Assembly (NCBI RefSeq): GCF_009807005.1
Contig: NZ_WUBR01000002.1
Coordinates: forward strand, 930,001 to 994,000
Length of the DNA stretch: 64,000 bases
Source of the DNA: Aurantiacibacter rhizosphaerae
GTDB taxonomy: Bacteria; Pseudomonadota; Alphaproteobacteria; Sphingomonadales; Sphingomonadaceae
Direction: 5' to 3'
The notes under the pieces are model-generated. The model worked only from the letters and a program-made list of their open reading frames with translations. It did no database searches and was not told where the DNA came from. The position numbers and the translations under genes are program-made. Of this stretch, positions 22,569 through 31,090 are shown piece after piece. Numbering within the stretch: the first letter of the stretch is position 1; every line of letters starts with the position of its first letter.

Positions 22569-23173
22569 CAGCTGCATGTCCCCGCCTGTGAAGAATAGCC
22601 GGACTGGTTGGCAAAGGGCTGGTTCTTCTTCAGCGCGCTGGTGGACAATGTGCGCGACTGCCAGGCCTTTTTCAGAAACGGCACCTTGATCATCGGCTCG
22701 TAAGTTGCCTCTACAGAATAGATGACCACATCATTGGCGCCGCCATTGCCGGACACGCCGATATCATCGTCCCATTGCCCGTTCCGGTTCTCGTCCACGT
22801 AGGCCTCACCATCGTCACAGATGCCGTTGTCATCGGCATCGTTCCATTGTTCTGCCCGCTCGATATCGGCAAAATCATAATAGCTGGTGCGGCTGGTCTT
22901 CAGCTCTACGCCCGGCATGATGCCCTTCACCCGTTCCAGCACCAGCGCATCGGCGGCATCGGTGTCTCCGCCTTCCAGAGAGGCATCGCGCGCGGCCACC
23001 TGCACCGCGCCGTTCAGCACCGATTGCGCATAGACCATCTGGCCGATGTCCAGCGTACCCATCAGCAGCAGCAGGAAGGTGGGCGCGATCAACGCAAACT
23101 CCACCACGGTGACGCCGCTTTCATCGCGGCGCAGATCTGCCGCCAGGGCTTTGAGATTACCTGCACCCGTCAT
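22568..23173 (-). CDS. TadE/TadF-like pilus assembly protein
   Basis: The 201-residue protein has the short basic N-terminus RRDESGVTVVEFALIAPTFL followed by a hydrophobic helix, the TadE-family pattern. The middle contains an EF-hand-like acidic stretch, DADDNGICDDGEAYVDENRNGQWDD split over two loops, which may bind calcium. ATG 23173 overlaps the TGA of the VWA gene (ATGA); an upstream open stretch has no family sequence. It is the second gene of the four-gene operon. Outer-face localisation follows from the family; the precise role is unknown. Confidence 0.83.
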   Translation of the reverse strand: MTGAGNLKALAADLRRDESGVTVVEFALIAPTFLLLLMGTLDIGQMVYAQSVLNGAVQVAARDASLEGGDTDAADALVLERVKGIMPGVELKTSRTSYYDFADIERAEQWNDADDNGICDDGEAYVDENRNGQWDDDIGVSGNGGANDVVIYSVEATYEPMIKVPFLKKAWQSRTLSTSALKKNQPFANQSGYSSQAGTCS

Positions 23174-25221
23174 TGCGTGATCCTCAACTCGCCAACTTCC
23201 TTGGCGATTTCCTGGAAGGCGGTGTTCAGTTCGTCCGCATCCTCCGCCAGGAAGGAGCTGTCGTCCGATGAACAGGTCTCCAGCTCGTCCGTCAGGCCGG
23301 TGGCAAAGGCGATCACCCACAGGCGGATGCCCTTGGCCTTCACCGCCTCGCATATCGCCAGGAAGCGTTCGTTATGACGGCGCGTGTGATGGTTGGACCC
23401 GTTGGCCGTGATCCGGCGATCGTGATACTCGATGCCATAGGCGCTCTGGATGGAAATGCTGGGCTGCATGGCGCCATCTGTCATGAAGATCAGGTGCCGC
23501 GAGACATTGCCGCCATTGCCGGGCGCCAGGTTCACATTGCTGGCAAAGATACCTTCCGGCGAACTGACGCGTGCGCCCCACAACACGCCCAGATCGTGAT
23601 AGGTGTTGCCGGTGGCGATCAGCGAGTCTGCATAGGAATCGAACGCGCTTTCGCTCATGGTCTTCAGCAGCTGCGCCTTTTGCGGGCAGCGTGACACCGC
23701 CTGCCCGCCAGTGTCGCTTTCATGGGCATGGGTCAGATCCCAATAGCCGCCGCCCCAGGAATTGACCCAGGCAGAGCGATAAAACGCGACTTCCGGCCAC
23801 ATCGGGCGCCACTTGGTATCGTCATCCGAAGTCGGCTCTGAATCGATGTCCAGATCATTCGCGCTGACCGGTGTGATCCCCACCACGGAATTATAGGTGA
23901 AGCTTGCCGCAGGGGTCGTATCGCGTTCCTCGATGCAGCCGGGCCAGGTGGAGGTTACATCGGTGCCGCCGCTTCCCGTCTGCGTGGTAACAGGAGAGAA
24001 TTTCTTGTAGGCGCTGACGTCATATTCCAGCTGCTTGTAGACGAAGTGCGAGAAGACCTCGCTCTCGATCGTCTCCATAACCGGGTCGCGCGTTTCGAAC
24101 TCGTATTCGTAATTGTCGCGGGCAAATTCAGTGTATTGCGGCGCCCAGTATTTTACCTTCTTACCGTTGTTAAACCGTTCCTCGCGCACGCAAGTATAGG
24201 TCTTGCGCGTCTGGCGGGTGGTCTTGGTGGTGGTGGTGACTTCCTGACCGTTTGCATTGATGCTGGTGCCCGTTTCGGTGGACGAACCACCTTCATTCTT
24301 CCAGTTCGTGTCGTTTGGCAGGGCGTTGTTGCACTTCCACTTCTTGTTATATTCATCGCCGTTCAACAGGCCTTGTCCGATTTCCTCCACCTGGCTCTGC
24401 CCATTGGACGTGGAATAGACGGGATCGCCCCATCCGGCGACTTCGCCGGTTTCAACCACGGTGGTTTCATACTGCGGTTCGCGGGACTGGATTTCCATAT
24501 CGTCCACCAGCCAGCTTGGCTTCAGCAGGTGGCCCACGTTGATGGACTGGCTGTAGGGCACGAAGGCATAACGGATGCGCGCATTGCCGCCCGCGGTGGA
24601 TGCTTCCACGGTGTCGTAGAAGTTCTTCATCGCATCCTGCAGCATCGACACTTTCGTCGGGCCGCCTGCATCCAGCGTCCAGCCCATCGAACCTGTGCTG
24701 TCCAGCACCATGGTTACATCGCTGTTGCCAACGCCCATGGATGCAGAACACGCCACGCTGATCGATATCGTGTCATAGCCGAAGATCGTCATGATCGCCG
24801 TTTGCACATCGGCCTCTGCCGTGCCGGCGATGGTGTTGCCGTCATCATCGGACGTGGGCGTGAATTTCACATTGCTGGAGCTTTGCCGCTCTGCATCGAA
24901 ATTGTTGGCGAAATAGGCGCCTGCTTCGCTCTTCACCGCATCGTCGAAACCATTGGTGCCCACTGCGCGGCGCCCGGCCAGCACGCCGGCATCGCATGCG
25001 GCCTGCAAACGGTTTTCAGCCTTGTGAGCCCGGCTCATGTCCAGGCCGCCGCCAACCACTGCGGCCAGCACCAGGAAACCGACTGCGGCCATGGGAAGCA
25101 AGCTTCCCGCCTCGTCGCGGATAAGGCGGAAATTCGCGCCTGTTTTCGTCTCGATCCGTTGCACCGGTTCGCCCCCAATTCCAATGTGAGAGCCCGCCGG
25201 CAGATCATCTGCTTCGCGCAT
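23170..25221 (-). CDS. TadG-like protein with von Willebrand factor A domain
   Basis: The 683-residue protein begins with a basic segment and a single transmembrane helix (LLPMAAVGFLVLAAVVGGGL), then DMSRAHKAENRLQAACDAG, typical of TadG/DUF2134. A VWA domain follows with the metal-site motif VLDSTGSMGW near residue 160. A long polar insertion rich in Thr/Ser/Asn/Glu precedes the end of the VWA fold, which includes VIAFATGLTDE. It is probably exported and anchored at the inner membrane. It leads the operon with two TadE-like genes. The upstream ribosome site is weak, so the exact start is uncertain. Confidence 0.85.
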   Translation of the reverse strand: MREADDLPAGSHIGIGGEPVQRIETKTGANFRLIRDEAGSLLPMAAVGFLVLAAVVGGGLDMSRAHKAENRLQAACDAGVLAGRRAVGTNGFDDAVKSEAGAYFANNFDAERQSSSNVKFTPTSDDDGNTIAGTAEADVQTAIMTIFGYDTISISVACSASMGVGNSDVTMVLDSTGSMGWTLDAGGPTKVSMLQDAMKNFYDTVEASTAGGNARIRYAFVPYSQSINVGHLLKPSWLVDDMEIQSREPQYETTVVETGEVAGWGDPVYSTSNGQSQVEEIGQGLLNGDEYNKKWKCNNALPNDTNWKNEGGSSTETGTSINANGQEVTTTTKTTRQTRKTYTCVREERFNNGKKVKYWAPQYTEFARDNYEYEFETRDPVMETIESEVFSHFVYKQLEYDVSAYKKFSPVTTQTGSGGTDVTSTWPGCIEERDTTPAASFTYNSVVGITPVSANDLDIDSEPTSDDDTKWRPMWPEVAFYRSAWVNSWGGGYWDLTHAHESDTGGQAVSRCPQKAQLLKTMSESAFDSYADSLIATGNTYHDLGVLWGARVSSPEGIFASNVNLAPGNGGNVSRHLIFMTDGAMQPSISIQSAYGIEYHDRRITANGSNHHTRRHNERFLAICEAVKAKGIRLWVIAFATGLTDELETCSSDDSSFLAEDADELNTAFQEIAKEVGELRITQ

Positions 25222-25428
25222 AGGCTCTGGTAATTCTGGATTGGGTTTTGTTTTCTAGGGGCGATTCCTTAACATATCACAAGCTCAGCCTTTGAATTAT
25301 CTTAAGTATACTTGCGTGCAATTCGAACACTTCACCCAAATATATTTATGACTGATTTTAAAGGGGATGACGCAAGACGCAGCAAAACATGCGCGGAGAA
25401 AGCGCGTGTTGCGAAGCGTTGAAGAGCT

Positions 25429-25458
25429 GACAGCGGGGCCTGTGCAGACCCCGCTGTC
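25429..25458 (-). terminator. Rho-independent-type hairpin after pobA
   Basis: GACAGCGGGG (25429-25438) pairs perfectly with CCCCGCTGTC (25449-25458) around a 10-base loop. It lies 19 bases downstream of the pobA stop on the minus strand. The U-tract is poor (AGCTCTTC), so termination efficiency is uncertain. Confidence 0.6.
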
Positions 25459-25476
25459 ACTATCGCGCAGGCAGGA

Positions 25477-26646
25477 TCAGACCGGCAGACCGACGTAGTT
25501 TTCGGCGATGCTCGTTTGCGCGGCGCGGCTGCTGGCGATGTAATCCAGCTCTGCCACCTGCATGGCGCGTTCGAACGGGCCATCTTCGGGGAAGCGGTGC
25601 ATCAGCCGGGTTAGCGACCAGCTGAACCGTTCAGACTTCCACACCCGCGCCAGCGCGGTATCGGAATAGGCCGAAATCGCATCATTATCCTGCCGATTGA
25701 AGAAGCCGGTCAGCGCGGCCGAAGCGTAATACACATCGCTTGCGGCAAGGTTCAGCCCCTTGGCCCCGGTGGGCGGCACGATATGCGCGCTGTCTCCGCA
25801 CAGCATCAGCGAACCGTGGCGCATGGGCGCAAAGACGAAGGATCGCAGCGGGGCGATGCTCTTGTCGATGGAGGGGCCGCGCGTGATATGGGCCGCAGCT
25901 TCGGGCCCCAGGCGCGTGGCCAGCTCATCCCACAAACGCTCGTCAGGCCAGTTCTCCACCTTCTCCGTCAGCGGCACGTCGATGTAATACCGGCTGCGCG
26001 TTTCGCTGCGCATGGATGCAAGCGCAAAGCCGCGCTCGTGATTGGCGTAGATCAGTTCGTGGTTGCAGGGCGGCACATCGGCAAGGATGCCGAGCCAGCC
26101 GAACGGATACACCCGCTCGAACTCCTGGCCGACACTTGCAGGAATGCTCTTGCGGCTGGGGCCGTGAAAGCCATCGCAGCCGACGATGAAGCGGCAATCC
26201 ACGCGGTGCTCTGCGCCATCCTTGGTATAGGTGACATACGGCGTATCGCTTTCCAGATCGTGCAGGGCCACATCGTCGGCCTCATACACCACCTGCAGAT
26301 CACGCTCTGCCGATGCTTCCATCAGGTCGCGCGTCACCTCCGTCTGGCCGTAAACCATCACGCGGTTGCCCACCAGTTCGCCGATGTCGATGCGGATCAG
26401 CCGCTCTCCATCTGCCAGGTTGAAGCCATCGTGCCACAGCCCCTCTGCCTTCATCCGCCCGTCCAGGCCCAGGCGTTCCATCAGGCCGACGGTGACATTT
26501 TCCAGCACGCCGGCCCTGATGCGCGACAGCACGTAATCAGGCGATCGCCGTTCCAGCACCACGCAGTCAACGCCCTCGGCGCGCAGCAGGTGACCAAGGA
26601 GCAGGCCCGCCGGACCTGCCCCGATAATGCAGACATGAGTCTTCAT
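25477..26646 (-). CDS. pobA: 4-hydroxybenzoate 3-monooxygenase
   Basis: The 389-residue FAD enzyme converts 4-hydroxybenzoate with NADPH and O2 to protocatechuate. GAGPAGL lies at residues 9-15, the DG-motif CDGFHGPSRKSIP in the middle and GDSAHIVPPTGAKGLN in the C-terminal half. The substrate-site pattern SxRSxTRSRYY matches the well-studied Pseudomonas enzyme (about 394 residues). ATG 26646 starts the family sequence and follows AGAGG; longer in-frame starts add unrelated residues. It is downstream of and co-oriented with the aldehyde dehydrogenase gene, 13 bases apart. Confidence 0.95.
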   Translation of the reverse strand: MKTHVCIIGAGPAGLLLGHLLRAEGVDCVVLERRSPDYVLSRIRAGVLENVTVGLMERLGLDGRMKAEGLWHDGFNLADGERLIRIDIGELVGNRVMVYGQTEVTRDLMEASAERDLQVVYEADDVALHDLESDTPYVTYTKDGAEHRVDCRFIVGCDGFHGPSRKSIPASVGQEFERVYPFGWLGILADVPPCNHELIYANHERGFALASMRSETRSRYYIDVPLTEKVENWPDERLWDELATRLGPEAAAHITRGPSIDKSIAPLRSFVFAPMRHGSLMLCGDSAHIVPPTGAKGLNLAASDVYYASAALTGFFNRQDNDAISAYSDTALARVWKSERFSWSLTRLMHRFPEDGPFERAMQVAELDYIASSRAAQTSIAENYVGLPV

Positions 26647-26659
26647 TCTATGTCGCCTC

Positions 26660-28063
26660 TCAGATCGGGTAGTGGCCGGGCTCGGTCTCGATGGTGACCC
26701 ACCGCAGTTCGGTGAACGCGTCGATCCCGGCCTTGCCGCCAAAGCGGCCATAGCCCGATGCCTTCATCCCGCCGAAGGGCATCTGCGGTTCGTCAGACAC
26801 CGTGCTGGCGTTGACGTGGCAAATACCGGCCTGGATCTGCTTTGCCACTTTCAGCCCGCGCGCGGTGTCGCGGGTGAACACGGCGCTGGACAGGCCATAT
26901 TGCGTATCATTGGCCAGTTCGATGGCATGGGCCTCGTCCCGCGCGCGGGCGATGCCCACCACGGGGCCGAAGCTTTCATCGCGGAACAACTTCATATCCG
27001 GCGTTACCTTGTCCACCAGATGCGCGGGCATCAGCACGTTCTGCGTCGTCTCTCCGCCCACCAGCAGTTCGGCGCCCTTGGACGTTGCATCCTCGATCAG
27101 CGAATAGCAGTGATCGACGGTTTTCTTGTCCACCACGGCGCCCAGCGGCGTCTTGCCCTCGGTCGGGTCGCCCACGGGCATGGATTTGGCTTTCTCGGCA
27201 AACTTCTTTGCGAACTCGTCGGCCACGGCGTCCACCACGATGATGCGTTCGGTGCTCATGCAGATCTGGCCCTGGTTCATGTAAGCGCCAAAGCCTGCCG
27301 CCTTCACGGCCTCGTCAAGATCGGCATCCTCCAGCACAACCATCGGCGCCTTGCCGCCCAGTTCCAGCAGCACGGGTTTCAGATGTTCGGCCGCGCGCTT
27401 GGCAATGATCTTGCCCACCTGAGTGGAACCGGTGAAGTTGATACGCTTCACCTGCGGCGCATCGATCAGCGCGCCCACCACTTCGGCCGCATCCTCCGGC
27501 GCGTTGGTGACGACGTTTACCGTGCCTTCGGGGAAGCCTGCCTCGGCAAATGCCTCGATGATCAGGGCGTGGGTGCGCGGGCACTGCTCGGATGCCTTCA
27601 GGATCACCGCATTGCCGCATGCCAGCGGCACGGCGATGGCGCGCACGCCCAGAATGATCGGCGCATTCCACGGAGCGATGCCCAGCATCACGCCCACAGG
27701 TTCGCGCAGCGCCATGGAAATGGTGCCCGCATGGTCTGACGGGATGACCTCTCCAGAAATCTGCGTGGTGATGGCGGCGGCTTCGCGCACCATGCCTGCA
27801 GCAAGGCCAAGGTTGAACATGGCCCAGCCAGCAGTCGCGCCGATCTCTCCCATCATCGCGGCGACGAAATCGTCTTTCTTGCTCTCCAGCGCGTCGGCGG
27901 CCTTGTTCAGCACCTTGCGGCGCGCATTTGGCCCCATGGTGGACCATTCGGCAAAGCCTGCCTGCGCCTTTTCCGCAATGGCCGGAATGTCGCCTGGCTG
28001 CATGGCCTCGGCGCTGGAAGCTACTTCGCCCGTCATCGGGTTCAAGCGGTTGAATTGGCCCAT
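26660..28063 (-). CDS. Aromatic aldehyde dehydrogenase (vanillin/hydroxybenzaldehyde type)
   Basis: The NAD(P)-dependent aldehyde dehydrogenase of 467 residues has FTGSTQVGK for cofactor binding, the general-base Glu in LELGGKAP near 233 and the catalytic Cys in GQICMST near 267. The NQGQICMSTERI stretch resembles vanillin dehydrogenase LigV and salicylaldehyde dehydrogenases. With pobA directly downstream, oxidation of 4-hydroxybenzaldehyde to 4-hydroxybenzoate is a reasonable inference; vanillin is also possible. Two close ATGs exist; the one at 28063 has GGAGAG at normal spacing. Regulatory palindromes lie upstream. Confidence 0.9.
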   Translation of the reverse strand: MGQFNRLNPMTGEVASSAEAMQPGDIPAIAEKAQAGFAEWSTMGPNARRKVLNKAADALESKKDDFVAAMMGEIGATAGWAMFNLGLAAGMVREAAAITTQISGEVIPSDHAGTISMALREPVGVMLGIAPWNAPIILGVRAIAVPLACGNAVILKASEQCPRTHALIIEAFAEAGFPEGTVNVVTNAPEDAAEVVGALIDAPQVKRINFTGSTQVGKIIAKRAAEHLKPVLLELGGKAPMVVLEDADLDEAVKAAGFGAYMNQGQICMSTERIIVVDAVADEFAKKFAEKAKSMPVGDPTEGKTPLGAVVDKKTVDHCYSLIEDATSKGAELLVGGETTQNVLMPAHLVDKVTPDMKLFRDESFGPVVGIARARDEAHAIELANDTQYGLSSAVFTRDTARGLKVAKQIQAGICHVNASTVSDEPQMPFGGMKASGYGRFGGKAGIDAFTELRWVTIETEPGHYPI

Positions 28064-28180
28064 AGTCATCTCTCCATTTCTATAGCCTGGCACGGCCCGA
28101 AGCGCGGGTCCGCGGGAATTTCGTTCGTCGCTGCCTGGCATGTCACGTGCGATCGGCAGCAAGCTTTGCCCTATGGTTTT

Positions 28181-28197
28181 TGATCACATTGTGATCA
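28181..28197. promoter_or_regulatory. Perfect 17-bp palindrome, candidate operator
   Basis: TGATCACA-T-TGTGATCA is perfectly symmetrical and is centred about 126 bases upstream of the aldehyde dehydrogenase start. Its left half plus the preceding T run recurs at 28546-28555, which argues for a real protein-binding site. CRP/FNR-like and GntR-like regulators bind sites of this general shape; the binder is not known. Confidence 0.5.
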
Positions 28198-28549
28198 CCG
28201 CGCAGTCTTCGGGCCAGCCACGCGCCTTTCGGGCCCATACCCATTTTTGGGCCGGCATCAAGGTTGGCGCTGTAATGTCAGGAAATTGGCAGGCACCGCA
28301 GGAGCTGCACGGTATGCGGCAACCACGCATCGGCGCACGTGACCGGAAACGGCCAGCAGCGGCGGAAAATTTTCGATTTAGAGAGGTTTGCGCGGCAAGG
28401 CGCGCTTGCATTGTCAGGCAGAAATCTGCCTTGGCAGTCAGCCAAAGGCCGTCTGCAATGTCGCGTGTGGGACTATGCTGACTGCATCATCCGCTGCTGC
28501 CATCGGCAGATGCGAATTTAGACGCCACATTGCGAGGGCGCACATTTTG

Positions 28550-28561
28550 ATCACATATGTG
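28550..28561. promoter_or_regulatory. Second related palindrome TCACATATGTGA
   Basis: A perfect 12-bp palindrome whose left flank reads TTTTGATCACAT, the same half-site as the palindrome at 28181. It abuts the T-rich tail of the urcA terminator. It may be an auxiliary binding site, though it is almost 490 bases from the aldehyde dehydrogenase start. Confidence 0.35.
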
Positions 28562-28612
28562 AAAAGAAAACGTCCAAAAAGGCCAAGGGACTGGACTTAA
28601 CCTTTTCGGACG
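28561..28612 (-). terminator. Terminator after urcA
   Basis: CGTCCAAAAAGG (28571-28582) pairs with CCTTTTCGGACG (28601-28612) with one mismatch. In the minus direction the hairpin is followed by TTTTCTTTTC (28570-28561). It lies 25 bases downstream of the urcA stop, as expected for an intrinsic terminator. Confidence 0.65.
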
Positions 28613-28636
28613 CAGTTGTCGTACTGAGGTTGGATC

Positions 28637-28996
28637 TCAGCGACGACGGGTATCGTTTTCGAAACGAACCGCAACCGTGACCTTGTCAGCGGTGGCGGAT
28701 GCGAGGCGCGTCATCGCGTTGTCGCTGGCGCCGTTCACACATGCGCGCAGGCCGAGCGATTCGCTGACGCTGACGCGGTGCGTGTTGTAGCCGCAAACGC
28801 TCTTTGCAGCCGCGCGGATGCGGTCCTTCATGCGACGCTGGCCATCGGCACTTTCCAGATTAATATCGGAATAGCCGACTTCAAGCGAGTGGACGCCATC
28901 TTCGCTGACAGTCGGCTCCTGCGCGAGTGCGGGCGAGCTGACGGCCAGAGCGGCAACAAAAGTGGCGGCGACAAGGCCCTTGGTGGTAGTAAACAT
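28637..28996 (-). CDS. UrcA family secreted protein
   Basis: The 119-residue protein has a signal peptide (hydrophobic core then ALA-QE) and the UrcA-family pattern. That pattern is a strand VGYSDINLESADGQRRMKDRI, then IRAAAKSVCG, and a second Cys in LRACVNGA that probably forms a disulfide. UrcA proteins are abundant in sphingomonads and related alphaproteobacteria; function is not known. The start follows AGGGG at good spacing. It appears monocistronic, with its own terminator and a long AT-rich leader upstream. Confidence 0.85.
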   Translation of the reverse strand: MFTTTKGLVAATFVAALAVSSPALAQEPTVSEDGVHSLEVGYSDINLESADGQRRMKDRIRAAAKSVCGYNTHRVSVSESLGLRACVNGASDNAMTRLASATADKVTVAVRFENDTRRR

Positions 28997-29138
28997 TAAT
29001 TTTCCCCTGAAACGATCCGGCGGAATTGTCCGCGTGGCGAACTGATGGGGATTTTTTAGGGTAAAATCCTGATTACATCCGAATATTTAACTGTAAAATA
29101 CCCGATGAAAACATGATGGATTGGACCACGCACCAAAA

Positions 29139-30803
29139 TCATTGGCACACGATCATATCATTAATCCACACATTGCATATTTGTTTCACAAGATCCGATT
29201 TTTTCAAGTATTTTCTGTAAAGTTCCGGGAATGTCTCCAGCAAGCCTGCCCAATCGCACGACGTGTATTCCGGGTTCACTTCGCGCCCGCCCAGGATCAT
29301 GTCGCGCGCTTCGGCCAGACGTCCTTCCAGGATCAGGGCCGTTGCCAGCAGCACGTATGGCAGATGGTAATTGGGATTGCGGTCTATCGCTTCTCGCAAG
29401 GCCTGTCGGGCGCTGTCTAGTTCTTGCGCGGCAAGGTGGCAGCAGCCACGATACATCGCCCAGACAGAGGATCGCGGATGGTGAATGGCGCGCTTTTCCG
29501 CCGTGCAGATCATCTCGATCCCGGCCTGATGATCGATGGTGATGCCGCGCTGGAAGCCCAGCACCGCCAGGGCATGCGGATTGTTGGGATTGGCTTTCAA
29601 CGACCGCTCCAGAAACTGGACTGCCGCCTCGTCATCGCGTTTCATGAAGGCGAATATTCCGGCCGATGCCAGCACATCGGGATCGCGCGGCGCAATCTTG
29701 AGGGCGCGCTTTATATGGAGCTCGGCCCGCGCAAAATCGGCAGGCGGCGTCTTGCTCCACCCGCTGACGACATTCTGCGTCAATTGCGCCGCAAGCGATG
29801 CATGGACCACGCCATTATCAGGATCGCGCGTAATCAGGTCTTCCAGATGCGCGACAATTTCCGCCGCCCGCTGCGATGAATAGGCCTGCCGAAGGATTTC
29901 CGTCGAGCGCACGGCCGCGCGGGCGTCCATCTCGTCAGGCTCTCGCATATGGGCAAGAGACGCCTCCGCAATCTGGATTTCGCAAACGATGGGCGTGGAC
30001 AGATCGAGGATGAAATCGTCGAGATTGGAGAGGAAGTTCGCGGCCGTTTCCTCGAACTTCCACGACATGATGTGGCGGTTTGATATGGTGTCGATCAGTT
30101 CGATGCGCAGGGTCTGCTTCTCTGCGAAGCGGCGCACCGATCCCGATACCAGGTAATGCACATTCAGCCGCCGCCCGAGTTCATCGGCTCCCAGCGCGCC
30201 CATATTCTCCGCGCACCAGCCTTGGTAGGCAGCAACGCGCAGGTTCGGCGCGCGCGACAGCATTTGCACCAGGTCGCAGCCGATCTCCTCTGCCAGCGCG
30301 GCTTCCGCAGTCCCTTCGGACACGCGCAAGGGAACCACGGCGACGGAATAGCCGGGTGGCATCGAAGCATCTTTCGTCCGGTCCGGAGCTTCGGCTGCCA
30401 CCTCCTCCTCCGGCTCGTCATCAACGGCGCCGCACTGGTCCTCAAAACCCAGCACGACCTGCCGCAGCCGGTATCCGCGCTTGGGTATCGTCTCGATATA
30501 CGGCTCTTTTGCGCCCGCCGACTTGAACGTCTTGCGCAAACGGGAAATGGCGCGCGTGAGGCTTTCGTCGCCGCTGAACTGGCTGCCCCAGTGCATGTCG
30601 ATCAGCTGGCGGCGGGTAACAACCTCCCCCTGTCGCTGCGCCAAAGAGCACAGGACATCCATGACACGCGGCTCAATCCTGAAAAACCTGTCCTCATCCC
30701 GAATGAGATTTCTGGACGGATCAATCTGAAATGCGCCGAGTTGATAGGTCGAGCACTGCGTGCCCCCGCCTCCCGCCAAAACTCCCCCCTTCGACAGCCC
30801 CAC
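29139..30803 (-). CDS. OmpR-type winged-helix regulator with TPR-like C-terminal region
   Basis: The roughly 554-residue protein starts with an OmpR/CadC-type winged helix (about residues 20-113) containing VVTRRQLIDMHWG, SRLRKTF and IETIPKRGYRL. A TolB-like nucleotidyl-cyclase-associated region follows (VAVVPLRVSEG through HYLVSGSVRR). The C-terminal half consists of helical TPR-like repeats (ADFARAELHIKRALKIAPRDP and others). No transmembrane helix is visible between the domains, unlike CadC/ToxR, so it is probably cytoplasmic. The start is GTG 30803 with a weak site; a TTG a few codons on, behind GGGGGGAG, is possible. Targets are unknown. Confidence 0.84.
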   Translation of the reverse strand: MGLSKGGVLAGGGGTQCSTYQLGAFQIDPSRNLIRDEDRFFRIEPRVMDVLCSLAQRQGEVVTRRQLIDMHWGSQFSGDESLTRAISRLRKTFKSAGAKEPYIETIPKRGYRLRQVVLGFEDQCGAVDDEPEEEVAAEAPDRTKDASMPPGYSVAVVPLRVSEGTAEAALAEEIGCDLVQMLSRAPNLRVAAYQGWCAENMGALGADELGRRLNVHYLVSGSVRRFAEKQTLRIELIDTISNRHIMSWKFEETAANFLSNLDDFILDLSTPIVCEIQIAEASLAHMREPDEMDARAAVRSTEILRQAYSSQRAAEIVAHLEDLITRDPDNGVVHASLAAQLTQNVVSGWSKTPPADFARAELHIKRALKIAPRDPDVLASAGIFAFMKRDDEAAVQFLERSLKANPNNPHALAVLGFQRGITIDHQAGIEMICTAEKRAIHHPRSSVWAMYRGCCHLAAQELDSARQALREAIDRNPNYHLPYVLLATALILEGRLAEARDMILGGREVNPEYTSCDWAGLLETFPELYRKYLKKSDLVKQICNVWINDMIVCQ

Positions 30804-31090
30804 TCACCCAATCGGCATCGTTTTCAAAAGCCCTGCTGGCTGGATAGTCAAACAATTGACGCAGGGCGTTTCTCTAATGCCAAGAGAATCCGCAGGCGTT
30901 TATTCGAAGATACGGATGATTACAACCTTAGCTATTTAACGCCGGTCGCGTTTTAGTCGCGATGGAAACCAGTTTTTATTATAATTCAATCCATCGTTCA
31001 GATGAGTATATTTCACCGAATTGAATGACTTCTCAACATTGACAGATTTCCAGCTCTGTAACCCCTTGTAAAACAGGGAGCCACTTGCGC

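Larger units (their letters stand above)
28064..28570. other. Gene-free regulatory stretch upstream of the aldehyde dehydrogenase-pobA operon
   Basis: This region of about 500 bases has no convincing gene. Open frames on both strands lack ribosome sites and family sequence. It contains two related palindromes (28181-28197 and 28550-28561) and the T-rich tail of the urcA terminator. Confidence 0.6.

Noticed and set aside
24046..25233. 395-codon frame antisense to the VWA protein gene
   Set aside because: It is antisense to a recognised TadG-like gene and has a His/Arg-rich, non-family product.
28140..28481. 113-codon frame in the region upstream of the aldehyde dehydrogenase gene
   Set aside because: It has no ribosome site, overlaps the operator palindrome and shows no recognisable sequence.
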